Of a stretch of 64,000 nucleotides of DNA, positions 10,860 through 22,900 are shown piece after piece. Each line of letters opens with the position of its first letter. The first letter of the stretch is position 1. Under the pieces are notes generated by a model, which saw only the letters and a program-made list of their open reading frames with translations, was not told the DNA's origin and made no database searches. The stretch comes from Culex pipiens pallens (lineage: Eukaryota > Arthropoda > Insecta > Diptera > Culicidae), in the NCBI RefSeq assembly GCF_016801865.2, contig NC_068939.1, forward strand, positions 124,350,187-124,414,186, written 5' to 3'. A program made the position numbers and the translations under genes.

Positions 10860-11036
10860 GGCTAGTATGCAGATCGGAAGGAAAGGGGTCAAGAAACAGC
10901 TTCACGGACAGCAGAACAAAGGAGAGGGAGCGATTTTTGGGGCTTTTCTTCACCCTCTCTGACTTGCTTGCGCTGCCGCTGCTGCCCATTTGATTTTTTT
11001 TCTTGACCGGTTCCTTCCAAAGTGCGTATACCGCTT
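10860..11036. mobile_element. PIF/Harbinger-type MITE with TAA duplication
   Basis: Imperfect 35-40-bp terminal inverted repeats (AGGCTAGTATGC at the left, GCGTATACCGCT at the right) share the blocks GGAAGGAA and GGTCAAGAAA. TAA flanks both termini, consistent with the 3-bp target duplication of PIF/Harbinger derivatives. Non-coding. Confidence 0.65.
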
Positions 11037-11319
11037 AAAGGGTAAATATTTTGCAAAATTTGCATTATTCATTGTGAAATGAGTCAGCAGTCAAGTCAGC
11101 GATAAAATTCCAAATTAGGTTTGTTTCAGACTTTTCCTAACATTTCCATTCCAACTCTTATCCTCTATGTTCACCTGTTGTTCCAGAATTGTTAGCATCA
11201 AGGAAGCAAAATTTTATACTAATTTGTTCCTGGTGATTCGTCAGTTCGTCAGTGGTTTTACAATCACTAATAATTTCTAATCACTTTTGACCAGGGAGTT
11301 TCGTTGTTGAACAATGTAT

Positions 11320-11640
11320 ATACACCTAGATAAACACTCTGTGGTATATATTTGTCAAAGGTGGTGGTTGAATGGTCAAAGTGAAAACACCGTTTTAATA
11401 GCAGCTGGAAATTGAGCAGCTTTAACAAGGTCGGAGGTCACAGTGGCTTTTACGGCTTTTTGAAAACTCACCCGAGATTTATTCTTCGAACTCAGCACCC
11501 AATTGGAGAAGTGCAAGACCCGCCGGAACAGTTAGGTCTTGGCTACTTGGTTTTGATGTTTTGTATGTGTTTCAAGATGTGCAAAAAATACGTCAGTAGA
11601 CTACACCAATTATGTCTTTAAATTAAACCTAAATAAAAGT
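11320..11640 (+). repeat. dispersed repeat with AACACCGTTTTAATAGCAGC block
   Basis: The segment from about 11,385 containing this block and the following GAGCAGCTTT is repeated inverted at 44,205-44,265. Family and boundaries are unknown. The short frame at 11,412-11,621 has no recognisable features. Confidence 0.5.
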
Positions 11641-12965
11641 TATTATTGTTCACAACGATAAAGCTTATTTTTCTGAGTACAATGCCTTTTTGTACAATCG
11701 AAAAGAAAAAATGGAGTTTTCCTCGGAGTTTTCAATCAATTGGGTCCTAAAATGAAACTTAGATTGCTGATATTATTGTTTCAGCGATAAAGCTTCCCAA
11801 GTAACCATCCAGCACTAAGAGAAATCATAAATGTGCTGTTTGTCAGCATTCTACAGCTAATCAGTCATAAAACAGCTAGGATGATAACAAATCAGCTCTA
11901 AAACAACTGCTGTAGTATTAGCTGATATGCAGCAGTTTTAATGCTGCTCCTAGCAACACTGCCGCATTTTTCCCCATTTTACTGGCAACACTGTTGAGGA
12001 GTGAAGGAGAGAGAACGATATAAACGAAAATAAAAATATCTCTTGCTCGCTCATTCCTTCAACCAGTACGACCAAAACAAACCAGCGGAAAAAACGGCTG
12101 TCAGTCGATGGCTGAGATTCATCCTAGGATTCATCGTAGGTTGTTTATGCTCCTGATGTTTTTATTCTTTGAGAAGAATATTTATGGCTGGTTGAACAAC
12201 TTCTTCGTTCAAAACCTGTATTTTGTGGGTGTTTGCGAGCACCTTTTCTTTGTGGAAAAAACTAAATGATCTCTTCTAAAGGCTAGATTTTTGCAGGTTG
12301 GATTTTCTCGGCCACTATGGTGACAAATGGCTTTGAAGCTAGCTTTGAAGTGTTTTTTTCTCTTACGATTCCCGGCGGTACTGGAGAAATCTGCCGTCTT
12401 CGATGCTCACCTCAGTAAATTCCCAATTTGAGTCCCGCAAAGTACTAGCAATTGTAGGTGTCAAACGAGCTATGCTAAACCATCTCCACACTGGCCGTGC
12501 GGGATCAGGCTCGAAAACTTCCACTCATCAGCGGCAACATCTCCTGGCATCGAATCTTCGACATCTCAATTTCAAACAAAAAATCGGCTCCTCCCCAGTG
12601 GTTCAGCTTCATCGGCAATGCAGTTGCGTACAAAACGAAAATAGATCGGAAGAGGGAGAGATGAAAGAGAGGGAGAGAGCAACATTTTTGCTTCTCCCAT
12701 TTTTTTGACGTTTTGTGCAGGGTTGGATCAACAACAGTAGAGGCCAGCTGGAAATCAGAAATATAAAGTCCAAAACAGGTTGTATATCAGCTGTAAAAGC
12801 GCATTTAGTGCAGATGTCAAAACAACTTAGCTGTAACCCACAGCTGGTAAAGCTGCAATCTGACTTGTTTTAGTGCTGATTGGTTACTTGGGTTATTTTT
12901 CTGAGTACAATAACCCTTTGTACGACCACAAAAAGTTTAAAATGGATTTTTAAATCAATTTTGAA
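11641..12965. repeat. local tandem duplication of about 130 bp, second copy split by a transposon
   Basis: Copy 1 (11,641-11,770) and copy 2 (11,771-11,795 continuing at 12,893) share the CGATAAAGCTT and ATTTTTCTGAGTACAAT blocks in order. Copy 2 is interrupted by the 1.1-kb element at 11,796-12,892, so copy 1 shows the pre-insertion site. Confidence 0.75.
11796..12892. mobile_element. 1.1-kb TIR element ending CCCAAGTAACC
   Basis: About 23-bp terminal inverted repeats: CCCAAGTAACCATCCAGCAC at the left and its near-complement at the right. Both subterminal regions are rich in CAGCT/AGCTG motifs. Comparison with the undisrupted tandem copy indicates a 2-bp TT duplication. No intact transposase frame is present, so it is non-autonomous. 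Confidence 0.75.
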
Positions 12966-13005
12966 AAATTAACCTCGCGGTCCTTCTTGACAGAAAAGGT
13001 CCCAC

Positions 13006-13562
13006 TTGACAGCTCGTTCCAAGGGGACCATAGTTGATCCATCGAAAAAATGTTGTCTTGTCATATTTTGTTTGCATTAAAATGAAAAAAAGTGATCAGA
13101 AATGGTTTTTGATCGTGTTTTTTACCGTTGTAGATAAAAATTGACATAGGGCTTTAGTACCCAATTCTTGACAACTCGTTCCAAGGGAACCATATGGTAC
13201 GCTCGTTTGATGGCTAGTTCCACACTGAGTGCCGCACTCAGAGCTGTCAAAGTGTTTCTTTGAAGAAACTCGCGCTAGTTCCGCACGAGTTTCACCGCCA
13301 TCTTGGAACTGAAACTCTAGTGCCGCACTCGATATTTTTTCAGTTTCATGCGAGTTCCACGCGCACTGATAAATGACGTTCGTTTGAACCAAAACTGGCA
13401 CCGATGAGTGCGGCACTCAGTGCCGCACCGGCTTTTCAAACGAACGTTCCAATAGTTGATCCATCGAAAAATGTTGTCTTGTCAATTTATTTTGTTGCAA
13501 AAGTGACCAAAAATGGTTTTTAATCATGTTTTTTACCGTTGTACAGGGGCTTTAGGACCCAA
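13006..13562. repeat. second local tandem duplication, about 155-bp unit
   Basis: Unit A (13,006-13,163) and unit B (13,170-13,194 resuming at 13,452) share CTCGTTCCAAGGG, GTTGATCCATCGAAAAA, TGTTGTCTTGTC and TTTTTTACCGTTGTA in the same order. Unit B is interrupted by the MITE at 13,195-13,451. Confidence 0.8.
13195..13451. mobile_element. 257-bp MITE with 3-bp ATA duplication
   Basis: Imperfect terminal inverted repeats of about 38 bp (TGGTACGCTCGTTTGA at the left; complement of TGGAACGTTCGTTTGA at the right). Several GAGTGCGGCACT-like motifs occur inside. ATA occurs at 13,192-13,194 and 13,452-13,454, while the tandem partner at about 13,030 has a single ATA at the same point, so the insertion boundary is exact. 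Non-coding. Confidence 0.85.
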
Positions 13563-13863
13563 GTTGGATCACGGCATAAAAAATGTAAAAAAAGATGTTT
13601 CATCAAGTCGCCGTTTGATGACATCAGAAACTGAAACATAACAAACATTGATCTACAAATATCCGAACAAGTTATGTTTTGTATTAAATAATACTTTTAC
13701 TCGGGCCTTTTTGGAACAGCTGTTCAATGTTGTGACGTTACAAGCGGTTGTTGATGCTGATGAATTTGTTTACATTTTTTCGCGATCGCAACGTTTAATT
13801 TTTTTAGAATTTTGGTTTCAAGTTTTCTAATTAATTAACTGTTTTAAAAAGACTTCCACCAGC

Positions 13864-13905
13864 ATGAACGATCCGAACAAAAAGATCGAAATCGACAAAT
13901 CATCG
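13864..13905 (+). CDS. CCDC174: CCDC174 exon 1
   Basis: Fourteen codons from the ATG to TCG, followed by the donor GTAAGT at 13,906. Phase 0. Confidence 0.85.
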
Positions 13906-16900
13906 GTAAGTTCTAAAATTGCACAAATTTAGCAGTCATTCAATTGAAACTTGCTCATTCAACCAGCTCCTCAGCTTGAAGGCAGAACTGCTCCGAAAGC
14001 AGGAAGAGGTCAGCCGCGCCAAGACGTCCACCTCCATCGATGACTTTGTCCCGAAACGGGTTCCAAAAGCTCCCGAATCTTCGCATCCACCTTCGTCTGG
14101 TGCCAAGAGTAAGACTAAACCATCCAAATCTTCTGCGAGTGGTTCCGATGGCAAGGGTAAAGTGGTCGAGCTGGAAGATTCCGCCCAGTTGGACCGCTCG
14201 AAGAAGGTTCTACTTGCCAAGTCCAAGTACTACGACCGGATGATGGCGTCGGGCGGGGCGTTGAACAGCGACGAAAACTGTCTGGTGATGTTCAACCAGA
14301 AGAAACAGACGGATCGTGTGGTTAGCTATCGGTACAGCAGCGAGGAAGAGTCGGACCCGTCGTCGTCGGACGAGGAGGATAGAAGGGGGTCGAAGAATCG
14401 ACTGCCGGAGCGGGACGATGATCTGTAAGAATTTGTGTGATTATTGATTTGTTTCAAGTAACTCATGTTGAACTTTCTTTAAAATTTCTAGCGTCGAATA
14501 CACCGACTATCTGGGACGTAGCCGGAAGTGTCCCCGAAAGGAACTGGACGAGATGCTGCGGAAAGATCGCGAAATGGAACGAGAGGCCAGAGCTAGTCGG
14601 GGGGAGGAACCGAGTTCGAGTTCCGGAGGAGGGCCCGGTCCGGCGGCAAGTCTGTGCGATGACAACAGCGACGAGGATGAGTTGATTGGACCGCCCGTTC
14701 CGTCGGTGGCCATCACCGAGGAAACGATTGGGGAGCGGTTCCGCGAGATGCGCGAGCAGTGGACCAGGCAGGAAGCGGCCAACATGGAGAAGGACTCGGT
14801 GCACTACTCGGATGTGCTGTTTGACGGTGAGTTTTTATTTGTTTTTGTCTTGTCTTATTTAAAAAAATTGTGCAAAATGTGCGATATTTGTTTTTAGAAT
14901 TTCGCTATTTTAAATTTTTAGAATTTTAGAACTTTAGAATTTGAGAATTTGAGAATTTCAGAATTTAAAAAATTTAAAGAATTTAAAGAATTTAAAGAAT
15001 TTAAAGAATTTAAAGAATTTAAAGAATTTAAAGAATTTAAAGAACTTAAAGAATTTAAAGAATTTAAAGAATTTAAAGAATTTAAAGAATTTAAAGAATT
15101 TAAAGAATTTAAAGAATTTAAAGAATGAGCAATTCTCTACGAAATCGGTCTTTTTTCTTCAATTTTAATATTTGTATTTTTTAATCCGACTGAAACTTTT
15201 TTGGTGCCTTCGGTATGCCCAAAGAAGCCATTTTGCATCATTAGTTTGTCCATATAATTTTCCATACAAATTTGGCAGCTGTCCATACAAAAATGATGTA
15301 TGAAAATTCAAAAATCTGTATCTTTTGAAGGAATTTTTTGATCGATTTGGTGTCTTCGGCAAAGTTGTAGGTATGGATACGGACTACACTGGAAAAAAAT
15401 AATACACGGTAAAAAAAATTTGGTGATTTTTTTATTTAACTTTTTAACACTAAAACTTGATTTGCAAAAAAACACTATTTTTATTTTTTTTTATTTTTTG
15501 ATATGTTTAGAGGACATAAAATGCCAATTTTTCAGAAATTTCCAGGTTGTGCAAAAAATCATTGACCGAGTTATGAATTTTTTAATCAATACTGATTTTT
15601 TCAAAAAATCGAAATTTTGGTCGCAAAAATTTTTCAACTTCATTTTTCGATGTAAAATTGAATTTGCAATCAAAAAGTACTTCAGTGAAATTTTGATAAA
15701 GTGCACCGTTTTCAAGTTATAGCCATTTTTAGGTAACTTTTTTCAAAATAGTCGCAGTTTTTCATTTTTTAAAATTAGTGCACATGTTTGCCCACTTTTG
15801 AAAAAAATATTTTTGAAAAGCTGAGGAAATTCTCTATATTTTGCTTCTTCGGACTTTGTTGATATGACCTTTAGTTGTTGAGATATTGCAATGCAAAGGT
15901 TTAAAAACAGGAAAATTGATGTTTTCTAAGTCTCACCCAAACAGCCCACCATTTTTCAATGTCGATATCTCAGCAACTAATGGTCCGATTTTCAATGTTA
16001 ATATATGAAACATTTGTGAAATTTTCCGATCTTTTCAAAAAAAATATTTTCATTCAATTTTCAAATCAAGACTAACATCTTAAATGGGCGTAATATTCAA
16101 TGTTTGACCTTTTTGAAATGTAAGTCTTGATTTGAAAATTTTGAAAATATTGTTTTCGAAAAGATCGGAAAATTTCACAAATGTTTCATATTTTGACATT
16201 GAAAATCGGACCATTAGTTGCTGAGATATCGACATTGAAAAATGGTGGGCTGTTTGGGTGAGACTTAGAAAACATCAATTTTCCTGTTTTTAAACCTTTG
16301 CATTGCAATATCTCAGCAACTAAAGGTCGTATCAACAAAGTCCGATGAAGCAAAATATAGAGAATTTTCTCAGCTTTTCAAAAATATTTTTTTCAAAAGT
16401 GGGCAAACATGTGCACTAATTTAAAAAAATGAAAAACTGCGACTATTTTGAAAAAAGTTACCTAAAAATGGCTATAACTTGAAAACGGTGCACTTTATCA
16501 AAATTTCACTGAAGTACTTTTTGATTGCAAATTCAATTTTACATCGAAAAATGAAGTTGAAAAATTTTTGCGACCAAAATTTCGATTTTTTGAAAAAATC
16601 AGTATTGATTAAAAAATTCATAACTCGGTCAATGATTTTTTGCACAACCTGGAAATTTCTGAAAAATTGGCATTTTATGTCCTCTAAACATATCAAAAAA
16701 TAAAAAAAAATAAAAATAGTGTTTTTTTGCAAATCAAGTTTTAGTGTTAAAAAGTTAAATAAAAAAATCACCAAATTTTTTTTACCGTGTATTATTTTTT
16801 TCCAGTGTAGTCCGTATCCATACCTACAACTTTGCCGAAGACACCAAATCGATCAAAAAATTCCTTCAAAAGATACAGATTTTTGAATTTTCATACATCA

Positions 16901-19900
16901 TTTTTGTATGGACAGCTGCCAAATTTGTATGGAAAATTATATGGACAAACTAATGGAGTTGAATAACTCTGGCTGTAGACGTCAAATCGATGTCATATTT
17001 TGGTCAATGTTAGAACAAATTAAAAGAAAGATAAGTGAAGTGCTTCTGGGGACGCGCAGTCCTGTTTTCTCGCGATAATTTTCGTCTCTTTTGTGTCGCT
17101 GTTTGTGTGCATGGGGTGGTCATAATAATTGAATAATGCCTTCATAAGTGCAGTGCTTCTGGGGACGCGCAGTCCTGTTTTCTCGCGACAATTTTCGTCT
17201 CTTTTGTGTCGCTGTTTGTGTGCATGGGGTGATTGGTCATAATAATTGAATAATGCCTTCATAAGTGAAGTGCTTCTGGGGACGCGCAGTCCTGTTTTCT
17301 CGCGATAATTTTCGTCGTAAATGATCGTACAAAATTATTACAACTTTCAGTTTTAGTATTAACTCATCAAACTATCGGTTTTATGAAGAGTAAAGCGTCA
17401 TTCATTTACTATTTTTGAAATTTGCTCGCGTTATCAAAATTGTAAAAACAGTAAAAATATACTGATAAGTCCAGCCCATAGCATTACTGCTCGGCTGGCA
17501 CGCGTACGATAAAAATAAACCATTTTAAATAATCAATTATCTATCTTTCCGCAGCCGGCTGCCTAAGATTTAAAAAAATTCAACCGATAAACAAAATGCT
17601 CATGGTCACATCACTGCCACTCGTGAATCCTGACCTCATACCCATCTACTAACCCCCTCAAAACTCATGTGATACTTTGTCGGAGAAGCAGTCGATTGGG
17701 CGGTCTCTATCACTCAAGTATCGGACTAACATTCCCATCCACTTCCCCGTGACCCTACCACTGGTCGTGGCCGGCGCCGGTATTGATCAGCATGATAGGG
17801 GCCTTTGAGAAGTTGCGAAGCGAGGAAAGATAGCACCCACTCATCTTCCACGGCTCGTGGATGTAACTTCTGGAGGTCCTGGTCAATAACGGAGTAGCAA
17901 CTGCGGGTGGGCACCTATGCTTATGCTATGCTTAAAATTATATGGACAAACTAATGATGCAATATGGCTTCTTTGGGCATACCGAAGGCACCAAAAAAAA
18001 TTTAATCGGATTAAAAAATACAAAAAAAATTGAATGACCGAAATCCTAGAGAACTGCTCGAATTTAAAGAATTTAAAGAATTTAAAGAATTTAAAGAATT
18101 TAAAGAATTTAAAGAATTTAAAGAATTTAAAGAATTTAAAGAATTTAAAGAATTTAAAGAATTTAAAGAATTTAAAGAATTTAAAGAATTTAAAGAATTT
18201 AAAGAATTTAAAGAATTTAAAGAATTTAAAGAATTTAAAGAATTTAAAGAATTTAAAGAATTTAAAGAATTTAAAGAATTTAAAGAATTTAAAGAATTTA
18301 AAGAATTTAAAGAATTTAAAGAATTTAAAGAATTTAAAGAATTTAAAGAATTTAAAGAATTTAAAGAATTTAAAGAATTTAAAGAATTTAAAGAATTTAA
18401 AGAATTTAAAGAATTTAAAGAATTTAAAGAATTTAAAGAATTTAAAGAATTTAAAGAATTTAAAGAATTTAAAGAATTTAAATAATTTAAAGAATTTAAA
18501 GAATTTAAAGAATTTAAAGAATTTAAAGAATTTAAAGAATTTAAAGAATTTAAAGAATTTAAAGAATTTAAAGAATTTAAAGAATTTAAAGAATTTAAAG
18601 AATTTAAAGAATTTAAAGAATTTAAAGAATTTAAAGAATTTAAAGAATTTAAAGAATTTAAAGAATTTAAAGAATTTAAAGAATTTAAAGAATTTAAAGA
18701 ATTTAAAGAATTTAAAGAATTTAAAGAATTTAAAGAATTTAAAGAATTTAAAGAATTTAAAGGATTTAAATAATTTAAACAATTTAAAGAATTTAAAGAA
18801 TTTAAAGAATTTAAAGAATTTAAAGAATTTAAAGAATTTAAAGAATTTAAAGAATTAAAAGAATTTAAAGAATTTCGCGATAAAACAACGAATTGTGCTA
18901 AATACGACCGTTCCAAATAAAATTATTATCCGCAATAAGCTTAATATTTTGCGTCAACATGTAGTTTGTGTTATTAAATAGCCTTAATAGAGGAGCGCTA
19001 TCAATGGTGTACGTGGCACTGACGTGATTCAGGTGGATTCGTGTCGACGCAAAACTGTTACATTATCCACTTTAGTAGAGCTTTGCCTTCTCTTTATGAG
19101 CATTATTTCAAGTCATTTTCGGTCATTTTGGAAAAAAAACTGATTCAATTTTTATTTTGATAAATTCACCATTCTGACATTTTCAAATATCGACTCACAA
19201 ATCACAACCAAAGCCCATCAATGTCATGCATAAGGCTATTTTCATAAAATAATCCTCCCTCCGGAGATTCAGCTTTAGGACGGGGACAGGACCTATACAC
19301 AGTCTGGTTAATTTCCGTTCCACATGTCAGCCATGCATGCGACGACGACGACGACGACTCTGCTATAGGCCATCACAATACCAAATAGTGAGGCCGCGTG
19401 CTCGAGAATTGGGCCTCGCAAATTATCCTAAAACAATTAGCCTGTTCAGGGGGAGGGGGAGTTCAGATTGTGGAGGTCGTCGTGGGTGGGTGGTTCAACA
19501 ACAGTCGTGCACGGTATGGATGAACATTTAGATGCATCACACCAGGAAACGGGCTCCGTGTCTGTCACGTTTTGTTTCATTTCCGGAATAATGCACGACA
19601 GGGGGGAGGATGATCTGTTTTTGGCATTTTTATTTTTGACAGAATGAATTTAGCTTACTCACATTTTTATCTGTATCAAATTTATAAGAATAAAGAATAA
19701 ATCGATGCGAAATATGATCTTTCCGAATATAAAATCTGTACCTCATTTTGTTGATGCAGTTCCAACGGAATAAATTACTCGATATTATTCATAAGCATGG
19801 CAATGATGAATTCGTACGCCTTAAAACTATAAAGTCGTTCAGTTCGAAAATATAACGATAAGTGGGACAGACTGAAAAATAAGAGTTATCTCAAAATCAT

Positions 19901-22900
19901 GATTCATGGTCCGGACTTTGACCTGGAAACATTTTTTTCCTCGCAAACGAAAACGCTGGCCAAACACGATCGAAGCATGCCTCGACCATGGTCGAGGGAC
20001 AAAAATTCGATATTTAAATGGCCTAATATTTTTCGAAACTTTTGTTTTGACAGGCAAATGTATTTGAATATTAATTACACATTACAAATCACCCCCGACC
20101 CCTCGGTGGAACCGTCCGCCAGTAGTCCTCGCAGGGTTTCCTGCTGGCCGCACTGTCCGGGGCACAAGTTCCGGTTCCAAAGTTAAACACGTGGCCCTTT
20201 GCACAGGCATGCGTCTGCTTGACGAAACAAGACGCACAAGCGGTGCCCTTCTTTTTGCAACTGCACGAAACGTCCGCGTACCGGGAACCTCCCGGCGCAC
20301 AATACTGCACTCCCGGTTTGACGCCCTTTGCGTCACAGATGAAGGGCGAGCAGGCCTGGAAATTAGTTTACAATTTTAGGAATAAAATCGATGCAACTTT
20401 TAACTTAAAAATCTTACCTCAGCTACATGATGGCGGTTCGATTTAGCGTCAGCTGCACCGCCGGATGTTGCAGAAAGTGCTAGAAGAACCACTGAAACTG
20501 ATTGGGAAAAAAAATCAAGAAAATTCCCCTTTTCTGACATATTGGTTTGACTCACTTTGAAGTAATGCAAGCATTTTTCGCCGTCTTGCTTATCAAATTC
20601 TTATTTCACGTTGCGTTTTTTATACTTTCATGGCGAACGAGAAAATTTGTTTTGAAATTGTTAATAAAAGGGCGTGATGTGGAAAATTGTACACACCGCT
20701 TAATCAAGTTTTTTGTTGTTGTTGATAAGTTGCCCAAGTTTGTAACCCGGAAAAATTATCTGGACATCGAAATGAAAACGGAGCGTTTTGGTACGGTATG
20801 TCTACGCGTATATTCTCCCTCGTAGATTATGGTGCAATGTGTTCCGTTCTCAGAATCTGACTCATGCGATACGACCCATCGGAGTCGGTTCCATTTGTGT
20901 TCGGTGGCCACATCCGGAACCGCATGAAGCACTTAGGGTAAACTATGCGACTTATCAAACTTCTTGATTTTGGATGGGGAGTAGGGTGGTCCAAATCGGA
21001 GCGGAGGGGTTCCCGTGGTCAGAATGAGCTCGAATTTGGAATTTAGACTAGTAACTAGAGGGTGACGAGTGGGAATTCCCGGGAAAAATTTCCCGGGAAA
21101 TCGATCATTTTTGGACCTCTCGATTCTCGGGAAATTTGGTCGAGACTCCCGGGAAATTTTATTCATATAAATATGAAAGCCAAATTATATAAATTAATCA
21201 GAAAACATTTGAAAAAATTCAAATTGTTCAGAACATTGAGTGTTCAATGATCTATATTCAAGTTCGAATAAACCAATGCTTTTATAATCTTCTTATTCAG
21301 AAAGTGTAAAATTTAACTTGTCAAAAATTCCAATAACTACAATTGAGTGTAGCCAAAAGTTACTTCAAAGCATACTTAGCAGGTTCACCCCAGAAATGAA
21401 AAACTCAAGTTTTTTTTATAAATATTATTTCTATGCATTATTTCTAACAGGGAAAAGCCTTTTCTAGATAAGTTCAATTTCCATATCATCTCTCGAGCAT
21501 AGCAAACCTTATAATTATGTTTTTTTAAATACTAAGTAAGTTAATTTCGCTTTATCACGGTAATTTCCTTTTTGATGTCAATAGTAGTTTTGGGTTTTGC
21601 ATCAACCTCAATATTAAATAACATTTTGCAAAAATAACTCTGCAACTCTTTGTAAAGTTTAGATCCGCCAATTGTTAAAATTCTGGTTTTCCGGGTAACT
21701 GTTAATATTTCTTCATTTAATATTTTCCAGCTAAATATTTCTTTATTTAATATTTACAGTAGACCCAAGAAGGAAAAACAATTTTAAATTGTTGTTTTGA
21801 GTCGTTATTTCTCATATATTGCAAAAATAAAGTTACTGGAAAATTATATATTAGCTAATTTTTTTCAATTTCAATTTCAATATCGGTTTTCCCTGGGCCT
21901 TGTAAAGTCAAGGGGCATGATTTGATCCTAGTGCATTAGTTAAAATTTGGGTATACATTCTTTTTTATAAGCACTATGGACACCACTTCATGCTACGAGA
22001 ACTCGCTTTGCCGCAGCCCCAGGGCTTAAGCGTTGACCGATAAGCTGTCTTCGTGAACTAGGTAGTTCTCCGATAGTGAAAATATCACAATTGCACAAGA
22101 AACCGCTGCTTCTGTGACTTTTTCACTATCACAATGTGGGATTTAGGTGGGACTTTAGGATAGTACAATTGATTTGTTGCTTAGCAATAGCATTCAATAT
22201 AAATCTGTATCCTTTCCAAATCTATTTGATGTTAAATTTAGTTGCAATTGTTAAGTTAGAGTAATGCTGTCAATAAACTTTGATTGATGTAGAATACTAG
22301 GCATTCTTTTATGTCAAATTGTCCATAGAGTCTCGATCAATCAACAATGTAATGATATCGGACAAAATTCGTTGATCTGTTGAACTAACGATTTTCGGAT
22401 TATGGTTGTATCGGCCATTGTTGCGAATCGAGGAACTACGGATCTTTTGACGTAAATAGTCATTTCTCAATTTTTTTTTTTTTTTTTTTTTTGAAAAGGT
22501 CCTATAAACAAAATTTTTACTTTTTGCTTTTTGGGTGTTTTTGAATACCCCTGTCTCAAGGCGGTTCTAAAAACACCCAAAAAGCAAAAATTGAAAATTT
22601 TGTTTATAGGACCTTTTCAAAAAAAACTCTAGATTTCTTTTTCAAATCGCGATTCTATCCTATTTGTATATCAGTTCATACATTTTTATTGTTTTTTGAT
22701 AGAAGTTGTACTACAACAGTTAAAGGAACGTTTAGTTTTGAACATTTAGTTTAGAGGATTTTAGATTAAAATTTAGATTTTCAATCCAAAGTAGTTAGCA
22801 AATGAATATTTGGACTTAAATGAATAATTGAATAAATTGGACTTATGAATAAAACACACCTGTACATTTATTCTAGAGTCAGATCCATACAGCGTCAGTG

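Noticed and set aside
15420..15722. Identical 100-residue proteins on opposite strands at 15,420 and 16,472
   Set aside because: This is the consequence of palindromic foldback arms; low-complexity composition and no homology pattern.
18011..18916. Open frames of up to 301 codons encoding (NSL)n, (KEF)n and (LKN)n on both strands
   Set aside because: They are read from a 9-bp satellite, which is open in several frames by construction.
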